From Glaciozyma antarctica PI12 (taxonomy: Eukaryota > Basidiomycota > Microbotryomycetes > Kriegeriales > Camptobasidiaceae): DNA of 64,000 nucleotides. Under the pieces are notes generated by a model. It saw only the letters and a list, made by a program, of their open reading frames with translations, was not told the DNA's origin and did not search any database. The stretch is from NCBI GenBank assembly GCA_002917775.1, contig KZ627151.1:61409-125408 (forward strand), written 5' to 3'. This document shows, in pieces, positions 34,165 through 46,559 of this stretch. Every line of letters starts with the position of its first letter. Within the stretch, counting starts at the first letter, position 1. Both the position numbers and the translations under genes were made by a program.

Positions 34165-37100
34165 ATGGTCGAACAGAAGCCGCAGAGTCCGCCAGCACCG
34201 CGACAGCTCGACCTTCCTGAAGAGCTTCGCCTCCCACTCGTCTGCCCCTCCTGCCCTCGCACGCGACCCAACCCCGATCCTTCCTCCGCCACGTACCGCA
34301 CAGCAGCAAATCAAGCGCGCAGCGATCTCCTCTACGTCTACCAGGTCGTCCTCGAGGAGCTCGGATGGAAAAGAGTGATGAGGTCGATCAGCCAGTTCGA
34401 GCTGGTGGAGCGCTGGATTATCGCTCTACTCGAGGACGGTACGCCCTTTGCGGACCTCCAGAGTCCCGAGAGCGTCGCCACCACTGAGATGGGCTTGGGG
34501 AACCTGATCGAGGCGCTCTACAAGTCGGACGCGCTCGATATGCTCAAGCTCAAGGAGGACGCCTGCGCCTTTGCGATCTCTGTCGTGTGCCGTGAGTGCT
34601 TCCTCGCAGGAGATTGGGACGAAGCTGACTGTGCGCTTCTGACCCGCAGAGCACTTTGGTAGCGTACGTCTGGCGCTCCTGCTCCCGCACCACTGCAGCT
34701 TGCTGACCCGCGCCTCCGACGCAGAACCAGGACGGATCCTACTGCCTTCACAGCCCCAACTTCCCCGGCATCAAAACCTTCCCACCGCGAGACCGACCTA
34801 CTCTCCCGTCCCCACCTCTCATCTCCCGCCTCCTCTCCTTCCTCTCCACCGGCACCAGCACCAACGAAGAAGTCCTCCGCATCTACTCGACCCTCACTCC
34901 CCTCGTCCTCCCCACCTGGAAGCTCTACAACGACCTAGCGACTAAGCAGATCCTCGACGTCCTCCATTCCCCCAGCTACTAAGCAGATGCTCGACGATCT
35001 CTCCCCCGAGTTCACCCTCTTCTTCTCCCGCGTCGTCGACCCCCTCAAGCTTCTCGCCGTCGCGCACCGCGATCTGGAGAAGGAGTTTGGAGCCGAGGGA
35101 ATGGGATCCAAGACTCTGAGACCGGAGATGCAGGAGACCGGGGCGGCTAAGATCGCCGCATGGTGCACGGCGGGCAAGCCGTCCGAGTGGATCAAGAAGC
35201 TGGAGCTGATGGAGACGGTGGAGAGGCTCGGTGAGACGCTCGAGGGGTTGAAGATGGAGACGGAGGCGCTCGCGGAGAGGCAGGCGGAGTTGGTGGAGAA
35301 GGAGACCGAGGTGCTGAGGCAGGAAGAGGAGGAGGTACGGAGGCGGGAGGCGCAGAGGCTGGAGCGGGAGCAGGAAGAGCGCAGGGAGCTGGAGAAGGAG
35401 CACGAGGGCGTCCTGGCACGGCTTCGGGAGATCGAGGAGGAGCAGGAACGGCTGCGCAAGGAGGGAGAACGTCTGCAAGCGCAGCGAGCAGATCTCGATC
35501 GACGACCGACTACTCGGTCCCCATCACCTTCTCCTTCGACCATCGCTCCTATTCTCCCCATCCCCGCCCTCTCTTCCACTCGCGACGACAACGAGGCGCC
35601 ACCGACGGAATCCCTCAGCGCCTCGTCTCCTTCCCCTACGTCGTCTCGCAGCTCGTCCCCTCTCCCTCGCCAAACGGAAACGCCCAGTCGACCTTCGACG
35701 GCCGAAACGATTGACGAGGCGGATGGAACGGCTTCGGGGGACGAGCAGCACGTGCTGCTGCTCTGCAAGAACGTCCTCCTCGGCCTGCTGGAGAAGCAGG
35801 AGGAGCAAGCGGCGTCGCTCCGAGATCTCGGCCACCCCGTTGCCCTTACACCCATCCCGCCCTCCTTCCGACCGCCTCCTCATCGCAGCTCGACTCCCTC
35901 CTTGGGAGCCGCGCGTGGTCTCCCTCCTCTCCGATTCGGCACACCTTTTCCACCAAACTCCCTCCCACCAAACTCCCTCGTTATAACTTTCGACCGTGCC
36001 ACGCCCCCTCTTCCCCCTCCGTCTGCCAGTCGGCCCACTTCCCCTCCTTCCCCTGCATCTTCTACCACCGAGTTCGTTCAAGGCAGCTCCAAGGATCACC
36101 CAACGCCTCCGACACAGCCGCACCCATTTCTCACCCTCGTACTGAAGCTACCATCAGCAAAGGCGAAGGGAAAGGGTCCGCAAGAGCCTTGCACTTGCCA
36201 TTCCGTGAGTCCCTTCGATCCTCTCATCTCCCACCTACTAAGCCAGTTCCTTCCTCAGCGATCCTCCTCCCCCCGCCAAAAACCTCGCCAACGTCCGGCT
36301 TCCTCCCAGCGACCTCCGATCGTCCCCTACCCCACCTCCCTCCCACTCACCTCCCCCAACCCCGCCGACTTCCCTCCCATCACTCCCCGCCGCAAGCTCC
36401 CCTGGATCTGCCCTCTCGAGACGCACGATCCCGGCCACGCTCACAGCGACGCTTCTTGGCGCGGTTCTCCTCTCCCTCCCAATCCTCTCCCCACCCCGAT
36501 TCGCACGACGCCCGATGAGGAGCTCGACGAGGACCTCGAGCGGTGCTTCGAGAACGCCTACGCGACTGCGCTCGAGGAGATCAACAATAGCCAGCTCATG
36601 GGGCTCCTTCAGGCGTCCGCGCCCGCGCTCTTGGGCAAAGTTTGGGCGTGCGGAGGGAGTCCGAAGGCGTTCGTTGGAGGTAGGATCGATGAGGCGAAGG
36701 CGATCTTCATGGTCACTGGCGAGATCGTGGGATACGTCTCGAAGGCGCCGTTCCAGGAACGGGTCGCGAGGTTGGCGACGAGGGTCGCGTTTGCGAGAGT
36801 GCTCGACGTCGTCACGGCCGAGGTGAGCTTTTGTTCTTCGGTTTGTGGCTTTCGGCGACTGATGATTTTAGAACCAGTCACATCTCCTCCTTCACAGTCA
36901 CACTCGACCTCCGAAGGAGTACGCCGTCCCTCCATGCCTCTGCCACCTCTCTGCGAACCGCGAGATCGTCACCGCCGCTCTCGAGCGTCTCGCCGTCCAC
37001 CCTCCTTCCCCTCTCCAGTTCATCGAGCCCTCGGACGCCCTCAGGGACCTCTGCACGACGCTCATCACGAAAGGGAAGCTCACCGGACCGGAATGGACGA

Positions 37101-40100
37101 CACCAGGCTGGAAGGACTCGGTCGAGCTCGCGTACAAGCGCTTCTTCCAGGTCTTCCGAACCGCGATCAAGACGATTCGGCCGGCGACGTACCTTCCTGC
37201 TAGGCAGATCTTGGCGGTTTTGGCGTCGCAGGGTGGAGCAGCGGCGTGGGATCTGGCAAGGCGACAGAGGAGGGCTATCGAAGCGCAGGAGAAGGAGTAC
37301 TCGTGGCGTGAGTGACTGTCCTGTCCAGCTTCCGTGCGACGAGGCTAAGCCTGCGTTTTTTCGCGCAGCACTGCGATGCTGGGAGCAAGCCGCTGCGGAT
37401 AGCGGGCGAGATCGATTCGAGCGCTTCTTCTCGGAGGACAACGCAAGGCGCAACGCGCAACACGTCTCGCTCACCGTGAGTCCCGCTCTCGCGCAAGGCT
37501 GCATCTTCGCTGACCTCCCGTCCCGTTTAGGCCCGCGATGCTGCGACGAAGAAGCAGTACGAGTTCGCCGTCACTCAATTCAGTCTCGCCGCCATCCTCG
37601 TTCCCGACGATCCTCGCACCTACGTCCGCCGCGCGATGGCCCGTATCGAGCTCAACCGACCTTGGCAGCTGCAAGAAGCCGTTCTCGACTGTACGATGGT
37701 TCTCGCCCTCGAGCCAGAGAGCGGCGACGCGCGGTTCTGGCGAGGAATGGCGTACTCAAAGCTGCAGAAGTGGGCTTTGGCGATCGCAGGTTCGTCGTTC
37801 CACTTCCCGCGTTTCTGGACGCTGGCTGACGTACGTTGGCAGACTTTGAACACGAAGCGTGCCGACTGATCGAGCCGGAGCTTTCGAAGGAGCTCTCCAC
37901 CGCAGCAGCAAAGGAGCTGGAGCTCGTCATCACCGTCGCCGCATCCCCCGATCCCCTCGAGAAGCAGCCTACATCGACCCAGACCGGCTTCGTCTTCCCC
38001 TCAGCCTCGCTCCCTCCTTGGTCTTGCCCTCCAGGTCGATGCAGCGGCTCTCCAAGGTACGCTCATCTACTCGTCCGTCGGTCGCTCTAACTAACGCACC
38101 TTGCTTCGCAGATACGATCAGAACGCCCCTCTCCTCTCCAAGTGCCTCCAACTCCTCTTCGCCAACCTATTCGAGAAGTACGCGCGCAAGGACATCGCGG
38201 ATCAAACGGTCGTCATCATCCGCCGGTTCATCGTTGCCGCCGTTCTACGCGAGCTCAACGATGGACGCCTCGAAAGAATGAAGCGGAAGCCGGCGCCGTT
38301 CGTCCGCAAGGTCTCCGCCTTCTTCTTCAAGCTTGACCCGGTTCGCGAGGAGCTCACGAACTCCGACACGATGGGGGTGTCGGTCGTCGTCGCTTTGCAG
38401 CAAGCTTCGGCGACGATGCTGCTCAATTGCGAGAAGGTGATTCGCTCGTCCTCGGCGCTCGATTTCATATCTGACGTTCTTCTGGCTCAGGCTACCGACG
38501 CCGTGCGGCCATGCCTGTGCAGTCTCTCCTCTCAAGTGGCTCTGGGTCGACTTGTCACCTCCGTGCGTTGCGTTCTTTCGTTCAACTAGGTTCAACCGTG
38601 CTAATGATCGCTTACTTCCAGGTCGAGAACATCCACGCGCATCCTGCATCTCTCCCTCCAGACCTTGATCGCGAGTCGGCCACCGTCGAGATCTGCGAAC
38701 AGGTCGAGAGCGCCATCAAGTCGGGAACGCTCGTCGGACGCTTCTGGGCTGGCGACGCGTGGCAGACCCGAATCCACCGCCTCGTCGACCTCACCTGCGT
38801 CGGAATCTGCGGAGTCGTTGCGGAGACGAACCTCAATCCTATCGATGTTCGGCCATCTCTCTACTCCCTCCTCGCCTCCATCGGCGGACTACGGATCTTT
38901 TCGACCCTTTTGAAGAACGGATCGACGGAGTCGCAAGACCTCCGCGGCTGGGCCAAGGTCGGAGCTGAACGCATTCCAGTCGAGCGTGCGGTGGTATTCG
39001 AGGACATGGTTCGTCTCCACGCTGATGAGCTTGTGCAAGAAGCTGACCTCGGTTTGCGCGCGCAGGGAAACCAGCTATGCCGCGAAGAGAACTTCGAGGA
39101 CGCTATCCCGATGTACTCGGTCGCGTTGACGCTTTCGCTTTCGGCAAGGGCGTTGCTCAAGCGACTCAGAGCGTATCGGCACGTTCCTCCGCTCCCAGGA
39201 CCAGCTGGCCAAAGGTACGTCAGTTCTTCTGCTGCTCCTTCGCTTTAGCTTACGCGACGACTTTGCAGGGACCGCCTACTCGTCATCGTTCGCGACAGCA
39301 CTCTCGCCCTTCGAATGGAACCTACCAACGCCGAGCTCTTGTTGCTGCGAGGAGCCGCACTCTTCGCTCAGGATCGTCTCGTCGAAGCGTATGGAGGTGC
39401 GTACTGCGTTTGGGAGTCTCAAGGCATGGCCTGATCACCCTCTTTTCGTATCGCAGACCTTCAGGCATCGTTCACTCTGGATCCATCGAACGACGAGGTC
39501 AACTTCATCGCCAGTCGCGTCATCTCCGTCCTCCTTCGCACGAGAAGGCAGCCCTCTCGCGTCCAGACGGAGCACCCGGTGTACTGTCCTCATCCTCTCA
39601 ACTCCGCCCTCCTTTCGGTCTTCCCTCTGCGATTCCTACCCTCGACCGTCTCTTCGAACGACCTGGCCGACCCCCCGGACGCCCCCAGCGACGTCTCGCG
39701 CGCCGCACTTCTCACGCCAGCGTCTCCGCAACCCGAAACTCCCGGGAAGGACGCCAGCGACGCCGCTCCAGCAGCTTCTCTCGACGTCCTGTCAACCCCA
39801 GACGACCTCCCTCGCTCGACCTTCCACGACCCTCACCTCGCGTGCCCGCCTGGTCGCTGTCATGAAGTCGCTCCCAACCCCGCCAACCTCACCAAACTCG
39901 ACCACCTCCTCCTCCAAGCCTTCCTCGGAGCGCACAAGAAGGAGCTTTCGTGCGCGCGACCAGAGTCCCTCGTCGCCACTCGCGAGCTTCTCCTTCACCA
40001 CTACATCCGCTGCGCTGGCTGGGGTGAGCGCTTTCGCCGGAACGCGTGAGGAGCAACGCTGACGTTCTTCTCACGTTTTTTCAGAGAAGAAGGATCCGGA

Positions 40101-43100
40101 GCGAGACGAGGAGCGCGCTGTGATGCGCAAGGGGATTCAGCTCAAGGTCAAGGCGATCTTTGCCGAAGGAGCGATTCGAGCGGGGTACGGACTTGAGAAC
40201 TGGATCAATGGCTCCATGCAGGTCATGCGATCACTGGTGAGCTTCGCGACTTCGGCACCTGAAGCTAGCTAACCACGGTGTGCAGGACGCTCTCTTTCCG
40301 CCGATGCCTTGCATCTGCGTTCTCTCCTCGAAGCTCGAGCTCGTCGAAGGCGTCCTCACCTCCCTCGCCAACGAAGCGAATGACCTCTCGCCCCACGCCC
40401 ACATCCTTCCTCCTCTCGACATCGACGCGTTCATCGCCTCCTGCCAGCTCAAGTTCACTTCGGGCGTCCTCGCGGGTCTGATGTGGCGCTCGCCTAGTCA
40501 GTGGCACGTCAAGGTTCGGAAAGTCGCCGAGGTCTTCGAGCAGGTCTTCCAGTCCGTCACGGCGATGATCGACATCAAGTCGATCGAGAACGACTACCCT
40601 CAAGTGGCGACTTTCGTCGGAGGAATCAGCACGTACGAGGTCGCCCATCGACTCGCCCTCCACGTCGCACCCGATTCAGACCGGTTCTCGACGGCGACTG
40701 TCCTCCAGGCAGGGTTTCGCTCGCAAGACATCTGCGGCTGGAGCGCCTTCATCGCTGCGAACGCGCCGCGCTACTTCTCGAAGCCTCTGGACGAAGTTGA
40801 CGAGATGGAAAAGGTCGAACTGGCGGTCAAGAGCTTGCGGTCTGGACTCAAGCTGGCGCAGGAAGGACAGCACCGACTCGCTATCCGTGACTACTCGGCC
40901 GCTGCGATCTGGGCTTCGTCTTCACTCAACCGCGACAACATGTGCGTTCCTCGTTCCACGTTCCAGCTCTCTCCCGCTGACACTCGGTGCAGGCTCATTT
41001 CGATCTACCTCGGGCTCTCTCACTCTCGCAACGAGCTCAAGACGAACGCACAGTACGTCCGCGTTCTCTTTCCCCAGACACGCGAGCTGACTGCTGCCCG
41101 TGCAGATGGCGTGAATCGATCGCGGATTCGACTCTCGCACTCTCCTACGCTCCGGACGACGCTCAGCTACTTTACTGTCGGGCCGAAGGCCTCGTCACCC
41201 TGGGGTACTACTCGCAGAGCCTCGACGGTAAGTCCGCACCAGCTTCTCCTGCTGGCGTCGAGCTGATGCTTGCACTTGCAGACGTCGAACGCGCGCTTCA
41301 ACTCGGGGCCAACTCGCCCTATGCTCCAGCCTGGCGCGAGCAGCTTGCGGATCTGCGTCTCCACGCCGCCGAGCAAGAAGCCCGACGCGAAGGTCGGAAG
41401 TCGCAGCCGATCCTGACTCGCTTCCCGCCAATCGCTCTTCCGCCCAAGCCCCTCGTCTCCATCCAGCCCAACGGTAACCAGGCGGGCGACCAACCTACGC
41501 CGCTTCCATCGTCAACGCCACCGCCTCTTTCGACGCCTCTCGTCAATGCGGCTCCCGAAGCTCTCGAGCAGCAGGAACCAGCTCCAATCGTCGACCTCGC
41601 TCCCGTCGCCACTCCCGACACCGTCTCTCCACCCAGCAACGGCGCACCAGCGACGAACGGAACGTCCGCGACCAACGGAGCCCCGCCAATCAGCGAGCCA
41701 CCAACCGCCGCCACCTCCTCCCCTCCCCCTCCCCCTTCCGCCAACAAAGCCGTCACCGCACGTCCCTCGGTCCTCGAACGCGCCCCCTCGAGCTGCCACG
41801 GCTCGTCCCATTCGTCCTGCTGCCACCTCGACCTCCGAATCGTCTGCCCTCCCGACCGACATTTCGCCAGCCCCGCCGAGACGCAGGCGTTCCAAGATAT
41901 CGACGAGGACGTGCTGGACCACTTGGACGACCTCCTCATTCGCATCTTTGCGCTCGGGAATAGGAAAGCGGCAATCTTGGCGAAGCCGGGGAAGATGATG
42001 GATACGAGGTGGATCATCTTGCAGAGGTACCTTTCGGCGGATACGGTGTGGGAGAAGGCGAACTTGGATGCGGTCGAGGTGAGGAAGGTGATGGCGGCGA
42101 CGATTCGGACGCAGATGCAGGTGCGTTCCTCCCTCCTCTCCCCTGCGCTTTGTTCAAACGCTGACAAACGCGTTCCTAGCGAATGTTTACGTGCTCGGTC
42201 GTCGCGGGCTACGGCATGGACAGTTTCGTCGCCGGCATCGCCGAATCCAAGCGTCTAATCGTACGTCCCCTCCCTCCCTCTTCTCTCTCCTCTCCTCTCC
42301 ACTCCCCCCTAACGCACGCAAACCCTCCGCAGAACTGCCTCTTCCCAACCCCCTCCTGCATCTGCCGCCTCTCCACTCCCTCCTCTCTCGAATCCCTCGA
42401 CGCCCTTCTCGCCACTCTCCGCACCATGCCCCTCCCAACACGCCTCAAGACTCCTCCAACCGACCTCTCCGCCCTCCTCGCCTTCTGCAAGACCGGCGTC
42501 GCCGACCGATCCCTCTCCGGCGGCGTCTGGCGTTCCGCCAAAGCGTGGAAATCGAAAGTGCCCATCCTGGCACGCGTGTTCGACGAAGTGTTCGAGAGCG
42601 TAGTAAGGGAGGGGAAGACGGAGGTGTATGACCAAGCGTGGTTGGACGTCGCGCGGGCGGTTGGGGGGGTAGAGACGTATGCGATGAGTCAGAGGGCGGA
42701 ATTGGAGGGTGGGGAGGAGTGCGAGAGTTGGAAGAGCTGGATGTGCTTCATTGGGACGGGGAGTGGGATGGAGGAGGGAGATGGAGCGGAGGAGGAGAGG
42801 AGAGTGACGGCGGAGAGGAGGAGGGAGTTGGTGAGTTCGCTTTCGTTGTTTTGCGCGTGGGGGGAGCTGATGGAGAGTGTAGGGACTTGTGGAGACGGGG
42901 AAGGGGGAGTATGCGAGTGCGTTGCGAGAGTTTGGGGTAGCGGTCTTGCTCAACCCCGAGGACCCAAGGCCCTACCACGATCTCTGCCTCGCGCGTTCCT
43001 CCATCGCAGGAGATCACCAGTGCGTCTCCATCCTCTCTTGCTCTCACGGAAGACGCTGATGGTTCGACGCGTGCAGACTGCACGAGATCATCGCCGACGC

Positions 43101-43578
43101 TTCGCTCGGAATGGTCGTCTCGCCGCCGACTTCTCACGATGCTAGGCTGCTCTACATTCGTGCTGGAGCGCTCGTGGCGTTAGGGAATGCAGCAGCCGCC
43201 GGAGAGGGTGCGTTCCTCTCTCGTCGTCGAACCTCGGGTCGGACGCTGACTTGCGCAGACTACGCTGCCGCTCTCAGCTCTCAACCCCAATGCCCTACGC
43301 CAAGAATCCCTACGCCTACGAACGAAGCTTACAGGCATGATCGAGCTCGCAGAAGAGTACGTAGCCTCCCTCCCACTCTCTCTTCCTCGCTAATTCCTCG
43401 CTCACTCGGTAGAACCGCCGCCAACGCCGAATTGGGCGCGGAACTACGTCGGCTTAACGAGGTGCTGAGTGTCGCGCGCGCAACGCTGGACGAGACGATG
43501 CTTGAGGAGGAGGTGCTCGAGGATGTGGTGGTCGAGTTTCCAGAGGGGGCGGTGAGCCTTTTGGAGGTCATCGAGTAG
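34165..43578 (+). CDS. giant modular protein with repeated CPPxRC / CxCxL / TPR modules
   Basis: About 25 short introns separate exons that stay in one continuous frame, giving roughly 2,650-2,700 residues. The N-terminal module (CPSCPRTR, then YCLHSPNFPGI) leads to a coiled coil (about 35190-35480) and a Pro/Ser-rich linker. Later modules begin with CPLETH (about 36410), CPPGRC (38025-38042), CPPGRC (39843-39860) and CPPDRH (41845-41862). Each is followed by CLCHLS, CLCSLS, CICVLS or CICRLS, a helical stretch, then TPR-like pairs (for example DCTMVLALEPESGDARFWRG and DSTLALSYAPDDAQLLYCRA). The stop is at 43576-43578. Oddities: a 28-base intron must be spliced at 34959-34986 to keep frame, and the last TPR exon near 43280 needs an alternative acceptor or holds a one-base shift. 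It is likely a scaffold binding other proteins; the true function is unknown. It could be annotated as several genes, but no stop or start separates the modules. Confidence 0.72.
34941..34996 (+). repeat. 37-base tandem duplication with splice-like content
   Basis: ACTAAGCAGATCCTCGACG (34941-34959) recurs as ACTAAGCAGATGCTCGACG (34978-34996) with one change. The extra 37 bases would break the frame, but splicing from gt at 34959 to ag at 34986 removes 28 bases and restores it. The intervening DNA has a branch-like ctactaag. Confidence 0.55.
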
Positions 43579-44056
43579 GCGACTCTCGTGCAAAGGAGTG
43601 TACAATCCTCCTCGTCGGTTTCGTCGTCTTGAACCCGCGGCTTTGGCATCAGATTTGGAGAGATAGCCATCGTGTCGTCGTCGTCATGCGAGACACGGAG
43701 CGCGAGGACGAGGAGGACAGGTGGCTCCAACTTTGCTTTTCGCAGAGGAGGTGGCGTCGCTACTCAGTGTGGTAGCTGGGGACTCTCGTGGTAGTCCAGG
43801 AGGGAGCCTTCTAACGGACAGGAGAGCACACAGCAGGACGCGCTTCTCCTAAGAATAGTCTGAGACTGGAGACTCGTCAGTCCCGCGCTGCCACGCGAGA
43901 GGGGGAGAACGGAACTTGGGCGCGCGACAGCCCTCGTTTAAGCTTTTTCCTTCCTGCCTTCCTTCCTCCTCCCCTTCTCTAGCCAGCGCCGACCACAGTA
44001 ACAGGACGCCGTACAGCACCAGCACCAGCACCCCAGCCCAGCAAGCCAATCCCCGC
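43579..44056. promoter_or_regulatory. upstream region of the C2H2 gene
   Basis: About 480 bases between two plus-strand genes. It should hold the terminator of the giant gene and the promoter and leader of the C2H2 gene. It has a CT-rich run about 43945-43980. No other gene was seen. Confidence 0.4.
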
Positions 44057-45293
44057 ATGCCTCACCATTACCCGCAACACCTCACGGCGCTCGTACCCTT
44101 GTCGACGACCGACTCGTTCTCCCTCTCCTCCCTCCCCTCTCCCTCGACCTACTTTGCCCACGACTACCCCGCCTTCTCCCCTTCCTCCCTCTACTTCCCA
44201 GGCCCTCTCACCTCGAACCTCGTCCAGGAGGAACCACCGTACCCAACGTCCGACACATCCGGCTCTACCTATCCCTCCGACAGGGAGTCCTCCCCCGCTA
44301 CGTCCCACCTCTCCACCCCTCGCGGATCGCCCATCCTGGCTACTCGCGACTACCCTCTCTACGTCGCCTCCTCGGACAACAACGGAGGAACGACCTTTAG
44401 CGGCCAAATCGAAAGTGCGCAGCAGTACTCGCAGCATCATCACGAAGACAAGGTCAGTTTCGTTTTCTTTTAGCGGGACATTGGAGCTGACTGTCGCCGT
44501 AGACTCAGACGTACGATCTCTACCAAGCGCCAGCGCCCGTCTCGAACGACTACGCCGGCGGATTCCCAGTCCTCTCCTCAGCCGGCCCGACCTTCCCTCA
44601 GCAACAACCCCAGTACTCCTCCGCCCCCCTCACCGCCGCCCCAATGCTCTACCACCCCGTCCCTCAACACGGCGCCCAGCAGCAGTCGTACCAAGAGCCT
44701 CGGCAGGTCCACCAGGCGTACCCTCAGCAATTCGCCCCAGCCCCTCTTCCCTTCCCCCAGGCGCAGTTCGTCGTCGAGGCGCCTCCGACGAGCTTCGAGA
44801 CGGCTCAAGGAACGTACTACTTTGTTCCCAACCCTGCGCCCAAGGGACATTCGAGCGTTGGGAGCGGGAGCCCGAGTTGGGATGGCGATGACGAGGATGT
44901 CAAGCCGCTTGGTCGCAAGGTTAAGAAGAGCGCTGGAGGTGTAGGCAAGGCTCAGGCTAAGCGATTCGTGAGTTGGCATCTCGTTCGGAGTCGAGGGATG
45001 AGGAGCTGACGAACGTTTGGTCGCAGATCTGCCCTCACCTTGGTTGCGGTCGTGCGTTCGCGAGGAACTTCAACATGCAGTCTCACCTCAAGTCCCATCT
45101 CGGTATCCGCGATTGTGCGTTCCTCCTCCCTGCTCCCGTCCAATCCACTCGCTGACCTCAATGGCGTACAGTCGACTGCCCTCACTGCACCAAGAAGTTC
45201 TCCCGCCGCCACGACCGCGCTCGCCACTGCTCCGCCGTGCACAACGCCCAGATCGACGAGTCGCTAGACCGCGACGACGAGTTCGAGGGCTAA
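44057..45293 (+). CDS. C2H2 zinc-finger transcription factor
   Basis: Four exons (44057-44452, 44503-44967, 45027-45114, 45172-45293) join to 357 codons, so 356 residues. The long N-terminal part is rich in Ser, Pro, Tyr and Gln (for example QQQPQYSS, QHGAQQQSYQEP), as in activation domains. A basic stretch (GRKVKKSAGGVGKAQAKRF) precedes two adjacent C2H2 fingers at the C-terminus: CPHLGCGRAFARNFNMQSH...H and CPHCTKKFSRRHDRARHCSAVH. It ends in an acidic tail (DESLDRDDEFEG). It should bind DNA in the nucleus; targets are unknown. The start is the first ATG that keeps the frame open (MPHHYPQHL). The finger pair is split by the third intron. Confidence 0.88.
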
Positions 45294-46559
45294 ACGCACT
45301 TCCATTTTTTCAATTCGCTAGCTAGGTTCGTCCCCCTCCCTCCTTTCCTCTCGCGAACCGCACTAACATCCTCACAGCAAGCACCACAACCCCACCCCAC
45401 ACCCCCCACCCCACCCCACCGCTACGCCACCCTGACTCTCCTCTCCTCCCCGATCCGTCGGCGGAACCGAGAACGATGCTCAGGGTCGGCCCCCCATCTC
45501 CCCACCACCACCCTCCCTTACCTCTCGGACCTCGTACGCGCTACGAGTTTTTTATGTCCTCGAGGCGAGGTTGGGTACGGGGCGCCGTCGTTCTCTGTCG
45601 TCTCCCTTTTTGGGGAGATGAGGGGAGAGGGACCGCGTGGATTGAGCGCACGTTTAGGAACCGCTTTTTGCTCTGAACCCTGAGGGGTGAGGAGGAGGGC
45701 GCGGAGACGAGCCTCTCCTGTTGGACAGCCATTTCTGCTTTTTACTTTCTTGTAGGCTCCCTTTTTGATAGACTTGGATACGCTTTGTAGGAGGGAATGG
45801 ACATGAGATCTCGAGTACGTATTGGAGCCTGGTGAGATAGCGAGACAGCGAGGAGAGATCTTGAGAACAGCGAGGAGAGAGCCGTTGGGAACTTGGGGGG
45901 CGAGAGGAGCGAGGGACTCCGTCATGCGGGAGAGCGAAGTGGTTTTGGGGAGGATTATCTATTCCTCCCTGTGTCATGCGGTGCGTTTTTCGAGGTCCTG
46001 CTGGGAGAGCAGTGAGGGAGAAGGAATGGGACGGGGAGAGGGCGGGAGCGGGAGCGGGGGAGAGCGGAGCGAGGTAGCGAGGTAGCGAGGTAGCGTCGAA
46101 GTAGCGAGAGGGAGGAAAGGCGGCGTGATCTTCGCTCCTGGAGAGCTTGCATATCAGTAGACGAGTGGGACTCGAAGCAGGTTGAACGGAAGTCGACTTG
46201 GAGGTGAATTGCGAAGGGGAGCTGGGAGAGACGGTGATGGACCAGCGGATAGGCTGGCCGTCTTGGGAGACGAGTAGTACTGGGCTCTAAAAGTAAGCAA
46301 GATCCAGTTGGGTGCCGAGAGAGAGGGAAGGCGGAGGGGAACTCGAAGAAGCGAGCTTCGCAAGGCGTTTGCAATCTCGGTCACAGGTCGCTACCTGCAA
46401 AAAGTCTCTCTCTCCCGTTCTTTCTTCTGCGTGTTTCAATACGCTCGAACAAGACAACGTCGTTCAAGACCAGAGCAAATTCTCGATTCGAATGCGACTG
46501 CAAACCTCCCCGCCAGCTCCGAAATCGGTCCCAGGTCCCCCTTCGCGGAAAGCACTCCC
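45294..46559. other. 1.27 kb convergent intergenic stretch with simple repeats
   Basis: This lies between the 3' ends of the C2H2 gene and an F-box-like gene. It holds a C/A-rich run (about 45385-45420) and a short tandem repeat of gaggtagc (46071-46095). Open frames on both strands are short and compositionally biased. A hidden non-coding RNA cannot be excluded. Confidence 0.4.
46071..46095. repeat. short tandem repeat, unit gaggtagc
   Basis: Three successive near-perfect 8-base units, followed by a diverged one. It is in non-coding DNA. Confidence 0.7.

Noticed and set aside
34165-43578. Reading the giant locus as four or five separate tandem genes
   Set aside because: No in-frame stop, start context or gap separates the modules; exons join in phase through each boundary. 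RNA could still change this.
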